Shown: in pieces, positions 9,645-17,891 of the stretch
How positions within the stretch are numbered: the first letter of the stretch is position 1
How the letters are laid out: each line of letters opens with the position of its first letter
Assembly: GCF_001485215.1 (NCBI RefSeq)
Contig: NZ_BBWW01000001.1
Coordinates: 1,612,001 to 1,676,000, forward strand
Origin: Leptolyngbya sp. NIES-2104
GTDB taxonomy: Bacteria > Cyanobacteriota > Cyanobacteriia > Leptolyngbyales > Leptolyngbyaceae
Direction: 5' to 3'
DNA length: 64,000 nucleotides
Translations under genes and position numbers: made by a program
The notes under the pieces: generated by a model
Database searches by the model: none
The model's input: only the letters and a program-made list of their open reading frames with translations
Told to the model about the DNA's origin: nothing

Positions 9645-9677
9645 TCCCCTTTCCTGGGAGAGGGTTAGGGTGTGGGT
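9645..9677. repeat. Short CCCCTTTCC...GAGAGGG intergenic repeat fragment
   Basis: The spacer between the GT2 and HAD genes contains a pyrimidine run (CCCCTTTCC), then GGGAGAGGG and a G/T-rich tail (TTAGGGTGTGGG). It resembles the CCCTCTCC/GGAGAGGG hairpin repeats common in cyanobacterial spacers. Only one copy was seen here, so family membership is from memory. It could act as a weak hairpin between genes. Confidence 0.4.
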
Positions 9678-9711
9678 AGAAAAGCTACGCTGCAAAATCG
9701 GAATGCTCCCA

Positions 9712-11736
9712 TTATGCGATCGCTTGTGAAAAGGCGTACCAAACTCTGTGAACATACTTAGGAATTTCAGCCGCTCTAAATGATCCGTATCTGAAAAAGC
9801 GAACAATGGGCAACAAGAATTTCACCAGTCCTGAGCTTTGTGCCATGCTGACTGTTTGCCAACTCGACATCGGCAGGTAATCTGATCGGTGCCCGATTGC
9901 AAACTGGAACACATCAATCAAGCGAACTGGAGATGCCCAAGGTGTATAGTATTGTTCGTTCGGCTCATCGAAAAAGGGAAAACTACCCAATACAGTCATT
10001 TCCGCCTTTGAGGGATGATACCAAAATGCTGTAAACGAAGCTGCGATCGCTTCTCGATATAGCTTTGGATTCGATAGCTCGACGTTACTCTCAATCAAAG
10101 CGCGAGTGAAGTCAAGAACCGCTTCCTGTAAGACAGGTAATCCCCAATCATTCACGATCGTATTTGTGTGTTCTTTTAATCGAGGTGAGATGGATTGATC
10201 AATCATTCGTTGATAGCTCAGCGTGGTTCCATGTGTTCCCGCACAAAAGATTTCCATCATCGGAATCGCGCAATGAGTGATCGAGTAAAAGCCCGACTGA
10301 TTGAGATGATCAAAGAAGAATCCGTAGCTTTTACCTTGCAAGGGTGTCGTCTTTAAAAATCCAAAGTAATACCAGGTTGGGAAGTGAGATGTGATTGGTT
10401 GAAGTACTTTTTCCAATGCTGCTTGTAAGCTTCCTCGCCATCCCAAATCGACCATTCCACAGCGCTGAGTCGATAACACCCCTTCTTGAGTCAGGTAATC
10501 GTGTAGAATTGCCCGTTCTCGCTGAGCCGATTTTGAGATTGCAGTGATAATTTCTTGACAGCTTGAGAAATGCGATCGCATTTGCTCACGCTCTGCAACA
10601 GATAGATTTCTCTGCCAAGTCGATCTCCCAAATCCCCAGCTTGTTAGAACTGGTTCAAAGTCTTCGGGCTGTAGTCCTACGCGCAGCCAAATCGCTTCGA
10701 TCGTCAAAATCGTACTCGGCTCAAAAATCCAATCCAAAACAGTTTCGTTGATCTCGGTCATGGCTGGCAGTCGGAGCGCTTGACGACTCGCATAAAGGTA
10801 GCGCAACTCGATCGTTGGATTAATTTGAGGCGCTAATAAACGAGCAACTTTCAGTAAGATTTCTCCATCTCGCGCCAAAAAATACAGCCGTTCTAATCCT
10901 TCTTGCTGTGCAGATTGTAGAATCCAAGCAACATAAGCTACGATCGCAGGTGCAGCAATGCCAGCCGCAACTTCTCGAACGGTTTGACTATGGTTCGACG
11001 AAGCAGGATGAGCTAATCTTGCACATCGAGAAGCACCCGCCCAAAGTGGTGATTCTCCATCTGTACTTGCGCTTTGGTCTTGCAGAATTTGTTCAAATCG
11101 GTTCAGATTGGCATCAGGCTTAAAAACGGTTGCAACCTTCATCGCTTTTGCGGCTTGCACATCAGCGTGATAATTATTTCCGGTGTGAATCAGTTGTTCA
11201 GGATGAAGCTTCAGGTCTGACAGAACGACTTGAAACAGTTCTCCAGTAGACTTTGATTTTCTCACTTCACCAGAGACATACAATCGATCGTGCTCTTGCC
11301 AAAGTCTATACCGCTTGAGTTGCTCAACTAAGAAGGCTTTCGGTAGATACATATCCGAAGTAAAGACGATCGTAGATGCAATCTGACGAGTTTGTTCAAT
11401 CCATTCTTTGGCTCTAGGAACAGAAATGATTAGTTCTGCTTCGATTTCGAGTTCAAGCTTGAGTAACTGTTGGGTTTGGTCTCCTGATAGATTGAGCGAA
11501 TTTCTCAATTCACTGTAAATCTCAGTCAGCGTTACTTCTGCATTGTAAATCGTTCTTGCTCTCGATTCGGCAGCGACTCGTGCAGCTTGGAAAACACTGG
11601 AACTTACTTGAAGAAGTCCTCGATCGATTGCTCGATCGCCGCAGCGTTGAAACACAGTTTGAGGATCACCAACTTTTCGAGTCAGGACTGTATCAAAAAT
11701 ATCGAAGCTGTAAACCAGTGAATGAGTAAGCTGCAT
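9712..11736 (-). CDS. HAD-superfamily protein of the long COG5610-like type found in polysaccharide loci
   Basis: The 674-residue protein begins with HAD motif I written SFDIFDTVLTRK (Asp12 would be the nucleophile). Motif II follows as IVFTSDMYLPKAF (about 140-152), and motif IV as IHTGNNYHADVQAAKAMKV (about 190-208). The Asp two residues after the nucleophile is replaced by Phe, as in many FDxFDT proteins, so phosphatase activity is uncertain. The C-terminal ~430 residues form a separate domain (LYFLARDGEILLKVA, GMVDLGWRGSLQAAL) that recurs in long proteins of capsule and O-antigen clusters. Its role is not established; transferase or hydrolase action on a phosphorylated sugar is an inference. 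Confidence 0.72.
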   Translation of the reverse strand: MQLTHSLVYSFDIFDTVLTRKVGDPQTVFQRCGDRAIDRGLLQVSSSVFQAARVAAESRARTIYNAEVTLTEIYSELRNSLNLSGDQTQQLLKLELEIEAELIISVPRAKEWIEQTRQIASTIVFTSDMYLPKAFLVEQLKRYRLWQEHDRLYVSGEVRKSKSTGELFQVVLSDLKLHPEQLIHTGNNYHADVQAAKAMKVATVFKPDANLNRFEQILQDQSASTDGESPLWAGASRCARLAHPASSNHSQTVREVAAGIAAPAIVAYVAWILQSAQQEGLERLYFLARDGEILLKVARLLAPQINPTIELRYLYASRQALRLPAMTEINETVLDWIFEPSTILTIEAIWLRVGLQPEDFEPVLTSWGFGRSTWQRNLSVAEREQMRSHFSSCQEIITAISKSAQRERAILHDYLTQEGVLSTQRCGMVDLGWRGSLQAALEKVLQPITSHFPTWYYFGFLKTTPLQGKSYGFFFDHLNQSGFYSITHCAIPMMEIFCAGTHGTTLSYQRMIDQSISPRLKEHTNTIVNDWGLPVLQEAVLDFTRALIESNVELSNPKLYREAIAASFTAFWYHPSKAEMTVLGSFPFFDEPNEQYYTPWASPVRLIDVFQFAIGHRSDYLPMSSWQTVSMAQSSGLVKFLLPIVRFFRYGSFRAAEIPKYVHRVWYAFSQAIA

Positions 11737-11747
11737 AGTTCAATGAA

Positions 11748-12524
11748 TTACACCTGGGTAAGTTCTTTAAATGCGATCGCTCGAAGATTGATATCGATCG
11801 GAATCTGCTTAGCAGATTCTCCGAATTCTGCGGTTAAGACTTGCCGCCACAGTGCCCGAACTATTGATCGGTGTAGAAACTGAATCATTCTTTGGCGTGC
11901 GATTTGTTTCCAGAGTCTCAGCGACGGTCGCTTTGCTGGGTGTGCATCACCAATATCGACTTGGCTAAATCCACTGTTTAACAAGACAAATCGAAGGGAG
12001 TGCTCCGTAAACGTCGAACAATGCGTAAAGTCCATGTACCGAGTGCGGACACCCATCAACGAATTTGCATTTGGAACTTGCAAAATCAATTGCCCACCGG
12101 GTTTTAGTGAGGCATGAATTGATCGAATGACTGCAATCTGCTGCTTGACTGGAATATGTTCTAATACATCTAGCATTAGCACTAATCCAAACCGATTAGG
12201 AAATTGGTCAAGATACGCGATTGTATTACTCACCTGCTCAACGGCTAATCCTCGTTTTTTGCAAGCTTTGATCTGCTGGGTATCGGTATCAATTCCAGTC
12301 ACCGAAGTAAATCCCAGTTTTTGAAGCGCTAAGATTGCAAATCCCATGCCGCAACCAATGTCGATCGCGGGATCAGTCTGAGAAGCCTGAATTAAAGGCT
12401 GTAACTGATAGCAATGGGCGGCTGCCATTTGTTCTGCATATCGATCGCTCTCATCATGCCAATGTCTGTAGTACAAGCTATAGTCATACTCTGACTGCAT
12501 CGGAATTTGTACTGGATTCATCAC
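11748..12524 (-). CDS. Class I SAM-dependent methyltransferase
   Basis: The 258-residue protein has the SAM motif I AIDIGCGMGFAILAL (about 53-67), motif II acidic residue in VTGIDTD, and LVLMLDVLEHIPVKQQ (about 114-129), typical of UbiE/Methyltransf_11 folds. It may methylate a sugar or a chain terminus. The latter would fit its position beside a Wzt with a carbohydrate-binding tail, since methyl caps commonly end ABC-exported glycans (inference). The start is GTG, sharing its first base with the Wzt stop; an ATG immediately follows and could equally be used. Confidence 0.85.
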   Translation of the reverse strand: MMNPVQIPMQSEYDYSLYYRHWHDESDRYAEQMAAAHCYQLQPLIQASQTDPAIDIGCGMGFAILALQKLGFTSVTGIDTDTQQIKACKKRGLAVEQVSNTIAYLDQFPNRFGLVLMLDVLEHIPVKQQIAVIRSIHASLKPGGQLILQVPNANSLMGVRTRYMDFTHCSTFTEHSLRFVLLNSGFSQVDIGDAHPAKRPSLRLWKQIARQRMIQFLHRSIVRALWRQVLTAEFGESAKQIPIDINLRAIAFKELTQV

Positions 12525-13783
12525 TACGATACCTGTGTAACCTTTGGTGAATTAAATCGAATCGATCCCCATCCGGGTGTCCAAGTCGCACAGATTCCAT
12601 CATTGCTTTCAGGAGCCATCACTTCAAAGTGCAACACATCTAAAATCACATCAAAATCTGAATGTCCTATACCTGGATGACCCATACCTGTTGCCAGTCC
12701 CGCATGATATAAGCCCTGAACCAGTTTTAGATCATGGAGTTCTAGGCGAAATGTTGCTTCTTGCCCTTGTTGAATTGAGTGAATCTCAGAACTGAAAAAG
12801 CTGCCGACAGGTGATCCATCGGCGCGAAAGATTGTCATGCTAAATCGAAATGAATCGATCGATTCATTCCCTCGAACCGTAATCCGAATATGAATATCTG
12901 CATTAAAGGGAATGATTTTATTCGGATAGTTTTCAATCTCAAGCTGGACGAATTCAACATTGCGAGGCAGATCCAAATACTTTCGAGGAGCGCGATCGAC
13001 TTCATAAATTCGAGTCGATCGATCGATCGAGGTTTCTAAGTAACAGTGAATTGCTTCTTCACTAGTACCATAGAATGCCAAACGACCTTGATTCAGAACC
13101 ATCGAAGTCTTTGTCAATTGCTGAACGGCTCCCATATTGTGACTGACAAACAATACTGTCCGCCCTTCTCGCTTTGAAACATCTTCCATTTTCCCCAGAC
13201 ATTTTCTCTGAAACTGAGCATCTCCTACCGCTAAGACTTCATCAACAATCAAAATTTCTGGCTCTAAATGTGCGGCAACCGCGAACGCCAATCGAACATA
13301 CATTCCTGAAGAGTAGCGTTTCACAGGTGTATCTAGGAACTTCTCAACTTCAGCAAATGCAACAATCTCATCAAACTTGCGCTGAATCTCAGCTTTGCTC
13401 ATTCCTAAGATTGCACCATTGAGATAGATATTTTCTCGTCCGGTTAGCTCTGGATGAAACCCGGTTCCAACTTCTAATAAACTTGCGACTCGTCCCCTGA
13501 GCTGAATTCTACCTGTAGTTTGTCGCGTGATACGGCTTAGAACTTTGAGTAGCGTTGATTTTCCGGCACCATTGCGCCCGATAACGCCCACCCGATCGCC
13601 CGGTTGAATCTCGAACGATACATCTTTAAGCGCCCAAAATTCCTCTTGAGACTGCGATCGCGCTTCCCTCCGAAGACGGTTCATTATCACATCGCGCAAT
13701 GCTTTGTACTGCCGTCCCTGCTGTTGATGTTGCAGAGTATATTTTTTGCCTAAATTTTCAACTCGAATGACTGGATTAGACAT
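12524..13783 (-). CDS. wzt: Polysaccharide ABC exporter ATPase with C-terminal Wzt carbohydrate-binding domain
   Basis: The 419-residue protein contains an ABC ATPase (about 5-250): Walker [10 protein letters not shown] (69-77), signature [15 protein letters not shown], Walker [13 protein letters not shown], and H-loop [10 protein letters not shown]-terminal beta-sandwich of about 150 residues ([18 protein letters not shown]..., ending [11 protein letters not shown]) matches the Wzt C-domain that reads the glycan end before export. It is translated after the permease and before the methyltransferase. The combination indicates ABC-dependent export of a glycan whose non-reducing end is recognised by this tail. 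Confidence 0.92.
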   Translation of the reverse strand: MSNPVIRVENLGKKYTLQHQQQGRQYKALRDVIMNRLRREARSQSQEEFWALKDVSFEIQPGDRVGVIGRNGAGKSTLLKVLSRITRQTTGRIQLRGRVASLLEVGTGFHPELTGRENIYLNGAILGMSKAEIQRKFDEIVAFAEVEKFLDTPVKRYSSGMYVRLAFAVAAHLEPEILIVDEVLAVGDAQFQRKCLGKMEDVSKREGRTVLFVSHNMGAVQQLTKTSMVLNQGRLAFYGTSEEAIHCYLETSIDRSTRIYEVDRAPRKYLDLPRNVEFVQLEIENYPNKIIPFNADIHIRITVRGNESIDSFRFSMTIFRADGSPVGSFFSSEIHSIQQGQEATFRLELHDLKLVQGLYHAGLATGMGHPGIGHSDFDVILDVLHFEVMAPESNDGICATWTPGWGSIRFNSPKVTQVS

Positions 13784-13795
13784 ACAAGGAACTCC

Positions 13796-14620
13796 TTAGA
13801 TCACATCCGCAAAAGACTCTTCCATTTTGCGGAAGTACCAAATTCCACTCAAAAACAACAATAAAACGAGTGTGAGAGACAAAATAAATCCAGGAATGTT
13901 GATCGTCGTTTTTCCACCCAAGATCGCCCAGCGAAATCCATCAATCACGCTCACCATCGGATTAAGCGAATAGAGCCACCGCCATTGCTCAGGAACAATA
14001 CTGCTGCTAAATCCAACAGGCGAAACATAGAGACCAAACTGCACCAAGAACGGTACAACATAGCGAAAATCCCGATACTCGACATTCAATGCGGCGAGCC
14101 ATAATCCGGCTCCGATCGCAGCTCCAAATGCGATCGCAATAAACAACGGCAAGGTCAAAATTCGCCAATCTGGAACAAAATTATACCAAGCCATCAAGCC
14201 GAGCAGAATCATTCCAGAAATCATAAAATCAACAAAACTAACAATAATGCTACTAACCGGAACAATTAATCGAGGAAAATAAACTTTAGAAAGTAAGTTT
14301 GAGTTCGCAATCAGGCTACTGCTACAATCACTCAATGCACTTGCAAAAAACTGCCAGGGAAGCATCGCTGAGAACACTAAAATTGGATACGGTACACCTT
14401 CAGAGGGCAGCTTTGCTAATCCACCAAACAGCACCGAGAAAATCACCATCGTAAGAAACGGACGAATCAACGCCCAGGCAACCCCGATCGCGGTTTGCTT
14501 ATAACGAACTAAGATATCTCGCCAAGCCAGAAAATACATTAATTCTCTGTATCTCCAGAGGTCTTTCCAATACTGTCGATCAAGGCGACCCGCTTCAAGG
14601 GTAAGCTCTTTAGTGTTCAT
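13796..14620 (-). CDS. wzm: Polysaccharide ABC exporter permease (Wzm)
   Basis: I chose the ATG giving MNTKELTLEAGRLDRQYWKDLWRYRELMYFLAWRD, which matches the amphipathic interface helix at the start of ABC-2 type permeases. A GTG nine codons upstream is the alternative. The 274-residue protein has six membrane segments and the family segment RDILVRYKQTAIGVAWALIRP. It also has FPRLIVPVSSIIVSFVDF and a final LNPMVSVIDGFRWAILGG. It is paired with the Wzt-type ATPase 12 bp downstream. Together they should move an undecaprenyl-linked glycan across the inner membrane. Confidence 0.92.
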   Translation of the reverse strand: MNTKELTLEAGRLDRQYWKDLWRYRELMYFLAWRDILVRYKQTAIGVAWALIRPFLTMVIFSVLFGGLAKLPSEGVPYPILVFSAMLPWQFFASALSDCSSSLIANSNLLSKVYFPRLIVPVSSIIVSFVDFMISGMILLGLMAWYNFVPDWRILTLPLFIAIAFGAAIGAGLWLAALNVEYRDFRYVVPFLVQFGLYVSPVGFSSSIVPEQWRWLYSLNPMVSVIDGFRWAILGGKTTINIPGFILSLTLVLLLFLSGIWYFRKMEESFADVI

Positions 14621-14712
14621 GATGACAAAACTACGGAATCGAGTCACGAGCAGCTTAAAGCCGACTCCGTATAAAATCGCCAGTAAAATTACGGACTGAT
14701 TCCACAGGACAT

Positions 14713-15783
14713 TTAACAGTTGGGCAAGATTACCGAATTCATTTCAAAGCACTGAGCGAATTTTTCTGCGTGGACTTGGAGTGAATGCGTTAGATACCAG
14801 TTGTGTGCTGAAGTTGCGATCGCTTGAATCGATTCTGGAGCAGGCGACAGCATCCACCAGTAGTGATGATTTGCCTCTAATCTATCTTGATGATTCAAGT
14901 CCGATGAAATCACGATCGGCAGAACGCCATGCGAACAGTAAGCCGCAAAGATGCCTGATTTGGCTAGAAAAGCGGTTGGATAGCTCACAATTCCTGCGAT
15001 CGCATCGCTCAATATCGCGCTGATTTTCTCCGCAGGCAGCACACCTAGCGATTGAACTGAGATAGTTCCAAGCTGATTTAACTCAACACTGAGCGCGGCT
15101 CCAATATCAATAATGGTTTCAATCTTAAGCCTATGACAAATCTGTTCGAGCCTTGATTGCTGATAAATTTCCTGACGTGAGCGAGGACTACCAAAAATGA
15201 CGAGAGTGCGAGATCGAGCGGCTAGAGGCTTCGGGTACAAGCACTCTCCTACATTCGAGAATACAGGGAGCACGATCGCGGATTTTTGGCTGAGGTGATG
15301 AATCTTTTCAGCGTAAGATTGGCGGTTTGTGAAAGTGCGATCGCTCAAAGTCATTAGCTTCACTGCTAATCGTTTCTGAAAATGTCTGGTTAGCGTTGCG
15401 CTACTAAAAATCGGTCGAGTTGCATAAAGTTCGTGAAACATGGTGATTAAGCGACCTCCAGCCTTGCACCACTGTGTTAGCGCTTCTACGAGCCAGAGTG
15501 GACATCCTCGCTTTGCATATCCATGACCTGCATAATGCAGCAAGATCGGGGTATCTGTTGTGGGGAGTAATGTAACTAATGCTTCTGACGATCGCGCTGA
15601 AATGGAGCTGACCGAAGAGGCTCCAGACGACCTCCAACCTGGATCACCAACAATAAATCGAGTTTTCCAGCCGTAAGCCTGTTCAAGCTGTTGAGCAAGC
15701 TGAAATCCGTAATCTCCAAGACCATCGATCGCGGCTGGAAGTTTTGGAACAATCATGACGATCTCAGAAGATTGAGTTAGCAT
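14713..15783 (-). CDS. Glycosyltransferase-like protein, GT-B fold (degenerate GT4)
   Basis: The 356-residue protein opens with a GT-B N-domain (EIVMIVPKLPAAIDGLGDYGFQLAQQL), including the acceptor-loop glycine. The second half has LVIFGSPRSRQEIYQQSRLEQI and IVSYPTAFLAKSGIFAAYCSHGVLPIV in place of the usual E-x7-E block; the first Glu of that motif is missing. Similar short, divergent proteins occur in cyanobacterial polysaccharide loci. It could be an active GT with altered donor binding or a non-catalytic partner. It precedes the Wzm gene by about 90 bp. Confidence 0.7.
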   Translation of the reverse strand: MLTQSSEIVMIVPKLPAAIDGLGDYGFQLAQQLEQAYGWKTRFIVGDPGWRSSGASSVSSISARSSEALVTLLPTTDTPILLHYAGHGYAKRGCPLWLVEALTQWCKAGGRLITMFHELYATRPIFSSATLTRHFQKRLAVKLMTLSDRTFTNRQSYAEKIHHLSQKSAIVLPVFSNVGECLYPKPLAARSRTLVIFGSPRSRQEIYQQSRLEQICHRLKIETIIDIGAALSVELNQLGTISVQSLGVLPAEKISAILSDAIAGIVSYPTAFLAKSGIFAAYCSHGVLPIVISSDLNHQDRLEANHHYWWMLSPAPESIQAIATSAHNWYLTHSLQVHAEKFAQCFEMNSVILPNC

Positions 15784-16027
15784 CTGCGTAATCTCAGGTA
15801 GCTTGAATGTAGAAAAGTTCAGGTTTCCGTATTTTCACGTTTGGTAAAATTGCCCAAACCGAGGACAGTCTTAAAGACCGACTGGGATTGTTATATCTTA
15901 GCTTTACCGATCTGAGCGCCAATTCTGGAGAGAATGCTGCGTGGTCAGTTCTAGATTAGATTCCAAACTCGGTCTACAACTCTTGACTACACGATTTACT
16001 ACGATCGCTTATTTGCCTAAACAAGTC

Positions 16028-16780
16028 ATGAAGCAAACTACCCGTGGTCACTATTATCGCAAGCAGCTAGAATGCCAATCCTCAGTGATTTCCTGGTCAC
16101 ATCGATCGAGGTTTGAAGCCGCTGCAAAGCTGATTGGACAAGGACAGCATTTTGATCTTCTCGATTATGGTTGTGGTGATGGAACTTTTGTGACGATGAT
16201 TGCTCCTCGTTTTGCTCATGTTGTTGGAACAGACATTAATCGTCATCAGATTGAAGATTGCCAAGCTAGATTAAGTACGATCAACAATGCCCGTTTCTAT
16301 CTCACATCGGAGCTAAACACAGTGCGTCAATTGTTCGATCGCATTGTCTGCATGGAAACGTTAGAGCATTGTCCAGAACCTATTGTAGATGGGGTACTAC
16401 AGGATATTCAGCGATTGTGTAAGCCGCAAGGAAAAATCATCATTAGTGTCCCGATCGAAACGGGGCTAACGTTCTTGATTAAACTGGTGTTTCGGACTCT
16501 AGCAGCTTGGCGAGGACTGAGTGAGTACAAATATTATGAGTCTTACTCGCTATCAAATGCGCTGCGAATGATCTTTTCAACTGAAAACACTGTAGTTGAA
16601 CGTCCAATCTATGGATTGCCCGATTCACCTCAGCACTCACACTATGGCTTCAATTGGAAGCGTTGTCGATTGCAAGTTGAAAAGTATTTCACGATCGAGG
16701 AAGTTTGCTTTTCTCCGGTTAATCGATTGAACGGAATTGTGAGTAGTCAAGTTTGGTTTATCTGTTCTCAGAAGTCGTGA
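16028..16780 (+). CDS. Class I SAM-dependent methyltransferase
   Basis: The core has LLDYGCGDGTFVTMIAP (motif I), VVGTDINRHQIEDCQ (motif II) and DRIVCMETLEHCPEP, followed by a hydrophobic C-terminal helix FLIKLVFRTLAAW. I start at the ATG giving MKQTTRGHYYRKQLECQSSVISWSHRSRFE, because related proteins begin just before the HYYR...SWSHRSRFE segment. A GTG 29 codons upstream would give a 279-residue form. It lies divergent from the preceding minus-strand group and two bases before the next glycosyltransferase, so it opens a second plus-strand operon. Confidence 0.83.
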   Translation: MKQTTRGHYYRKQLECQSSVISWSHRSRFEAAAKLIGQGQHFDLLDYGCGDGTFVTMIAPRFAHVVGTDINRHQIEDCQARLSTINNARFYLTSELNTVRQLFDRIVCMETLEHCPEPIVDGVLQDIQRLCKPQGKIIISVPIETGLTFLIKLVFRTLAAWRGLSEYKYYESYSLSNALRMIFSTENTVVERPIYGLPDSPQHSHYGFNWKRCRLQVEKYFTIEEVCFSPVNRLNGIVSSQVWFICSQKS

Positions 16781-16781
16781 T

Positions 16782-17888
16782 ATGCAGGTTGCAGTTGTTT
16801 GTGATTATCCCGAAGAGCAGTGGCACAGTATGGATGTCTGTTCTCGAATGTTGATTGATCATTGGCAATTCAACGACCACTCTCAGCGTCATTCGATTTG
16901 TCCGAGCTTCCAGCATCGATTTACACGACTTCCTGTGATTGGAACTCGGAAAGCTGCATTTAATGGCGATCGCTTACTCAATCGATTCTGGGACTATCCG
17001 AACTATTTGAAAAAGATCTCGAATCAGTTCGATGTGTTTCATGTTTGTGATCATACTTATGCTCAATTAGTGCATGAATTACCTGCGGGTCGAACGGGTG
17101 TCTACTGTCATGATATTGATGCGTTTCGATCGCTGGTTGAACCTGAACGAGAACCCCGCCCGCACTGGTATCGAGCAATGTCACAGCGGATTCTCGATGG
17201 ATTGCAAAAAGCAGCGATCGTCTTTTATTCGACTCAAGCGGTTCGACAACAGTTAGAACACTATGGATTGGTCGATTGCAATCGCTTAATTCATGCACCT
17301 TACGGAATTTCGCCAGAGTTTTCGATCAAGCGTCATGGATTGCTGCCAAAAGCGATCCGATCGCCATTTATTCTGCATGTTGGAAGCTGTATTCCACGTA
17401 AACGGATTGATGTGCTGCTTGATGTATTTGCAGAGTTGAGCCAACATCATCCTGAATTGCAGTTAGTAAAAGTCAGTGGTGAGTGGACAGACGAGCAGAA
17501 TCAGCAACTCGATCGGTTAAATATTCGATCAAAAACCATTCATTTACAGAATCTTCCAACTTCTACGATCGCAGCTTTGTATCGTCGGGCGGAAGTTGTC
17601 TTACTAACCAGTGAAGCGGAAGGTTTCGGCTTGCCGCTGATCGAATCTTTGGCTTGTGGCGCGATCGTAGTTGTGAGTGATTTACCTGTGTTTCGAGAAG
17701 TGGCGCAAGATGCAGCGGTCTATTGTCCGGTTGCGGATATTTCAGCTTGGGTGAACGCGATCGAGACAGTACTGAATGATCCAAATCAAGCTCCAGCACG
17801 ATCGCGACGGCTAGAGATTGCGGGTCAGTATTCTTGGCAGAAACATGCTGAAACGATTCGGCAGGCTTATCTGCAATTGGGGAGCTAG
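16782..17888 (+). CDS. Glycosyltransferase family 4 (GT-B fold)
   Basis: The 368-residue protein has a GT-B N-domain with GVYCHDIDAFRSLVEP. The donor-binding half shows FILHVGSCIPRKRIDVLLDVF (about 192-212) and VLLTSEAEGFGLPLIESLACGAIVV, with the E-x7-E motif (EAEGFGLPLIE). It resembles mannosyl/glucosyl transferases of the GT4 group, but the sugar cannot be assigned. It starts one base after the methyltransferase stop, and the next GT4 begins three bases after its own stop, consistent with one transcript. Confidence 0.9.
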   Translation: MQVAVVCDYPEEQWHSMDVCSRMLIDHWQFNDHSQRHSICPSFQHRFTRLPVIGTRKAAFNGDRLLNRFWDYPNYLKKISNQFDVFHVCDHTYAQLVHELPAGRTGVYCHDIDAFRSLVEPEREPRPHWYRAMSQRILDGLQKAAIVFYSTQAVRQQLEHYGLVDCNRLIHAPYGISPEFSIKRHGLLPKAIRSPFILHVGSCIPRKRIDVLLDVFAELSQHHPELQLVKVSGEWTDEQNQQLDRLNIRSKTIHLQNLPTSTIAALYRRAEVVLLTSEAEGFGLPLIESLACGAIVVVSDLPVFREVAQDAAVYCPVADISAWVNAIETVLNDPNQAPARSRRLEIAGQYSWQKHAETIRQAYLQLGS

Positions 17889-17891
17889 ACG

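Noticed and set aside
9618-9806. Short minus-strand frame between the GT2 and HAD genes
   Set aside because: It mostly overlaps the end of the HAD gene in another frame and covers a spacer repeat; no family features.
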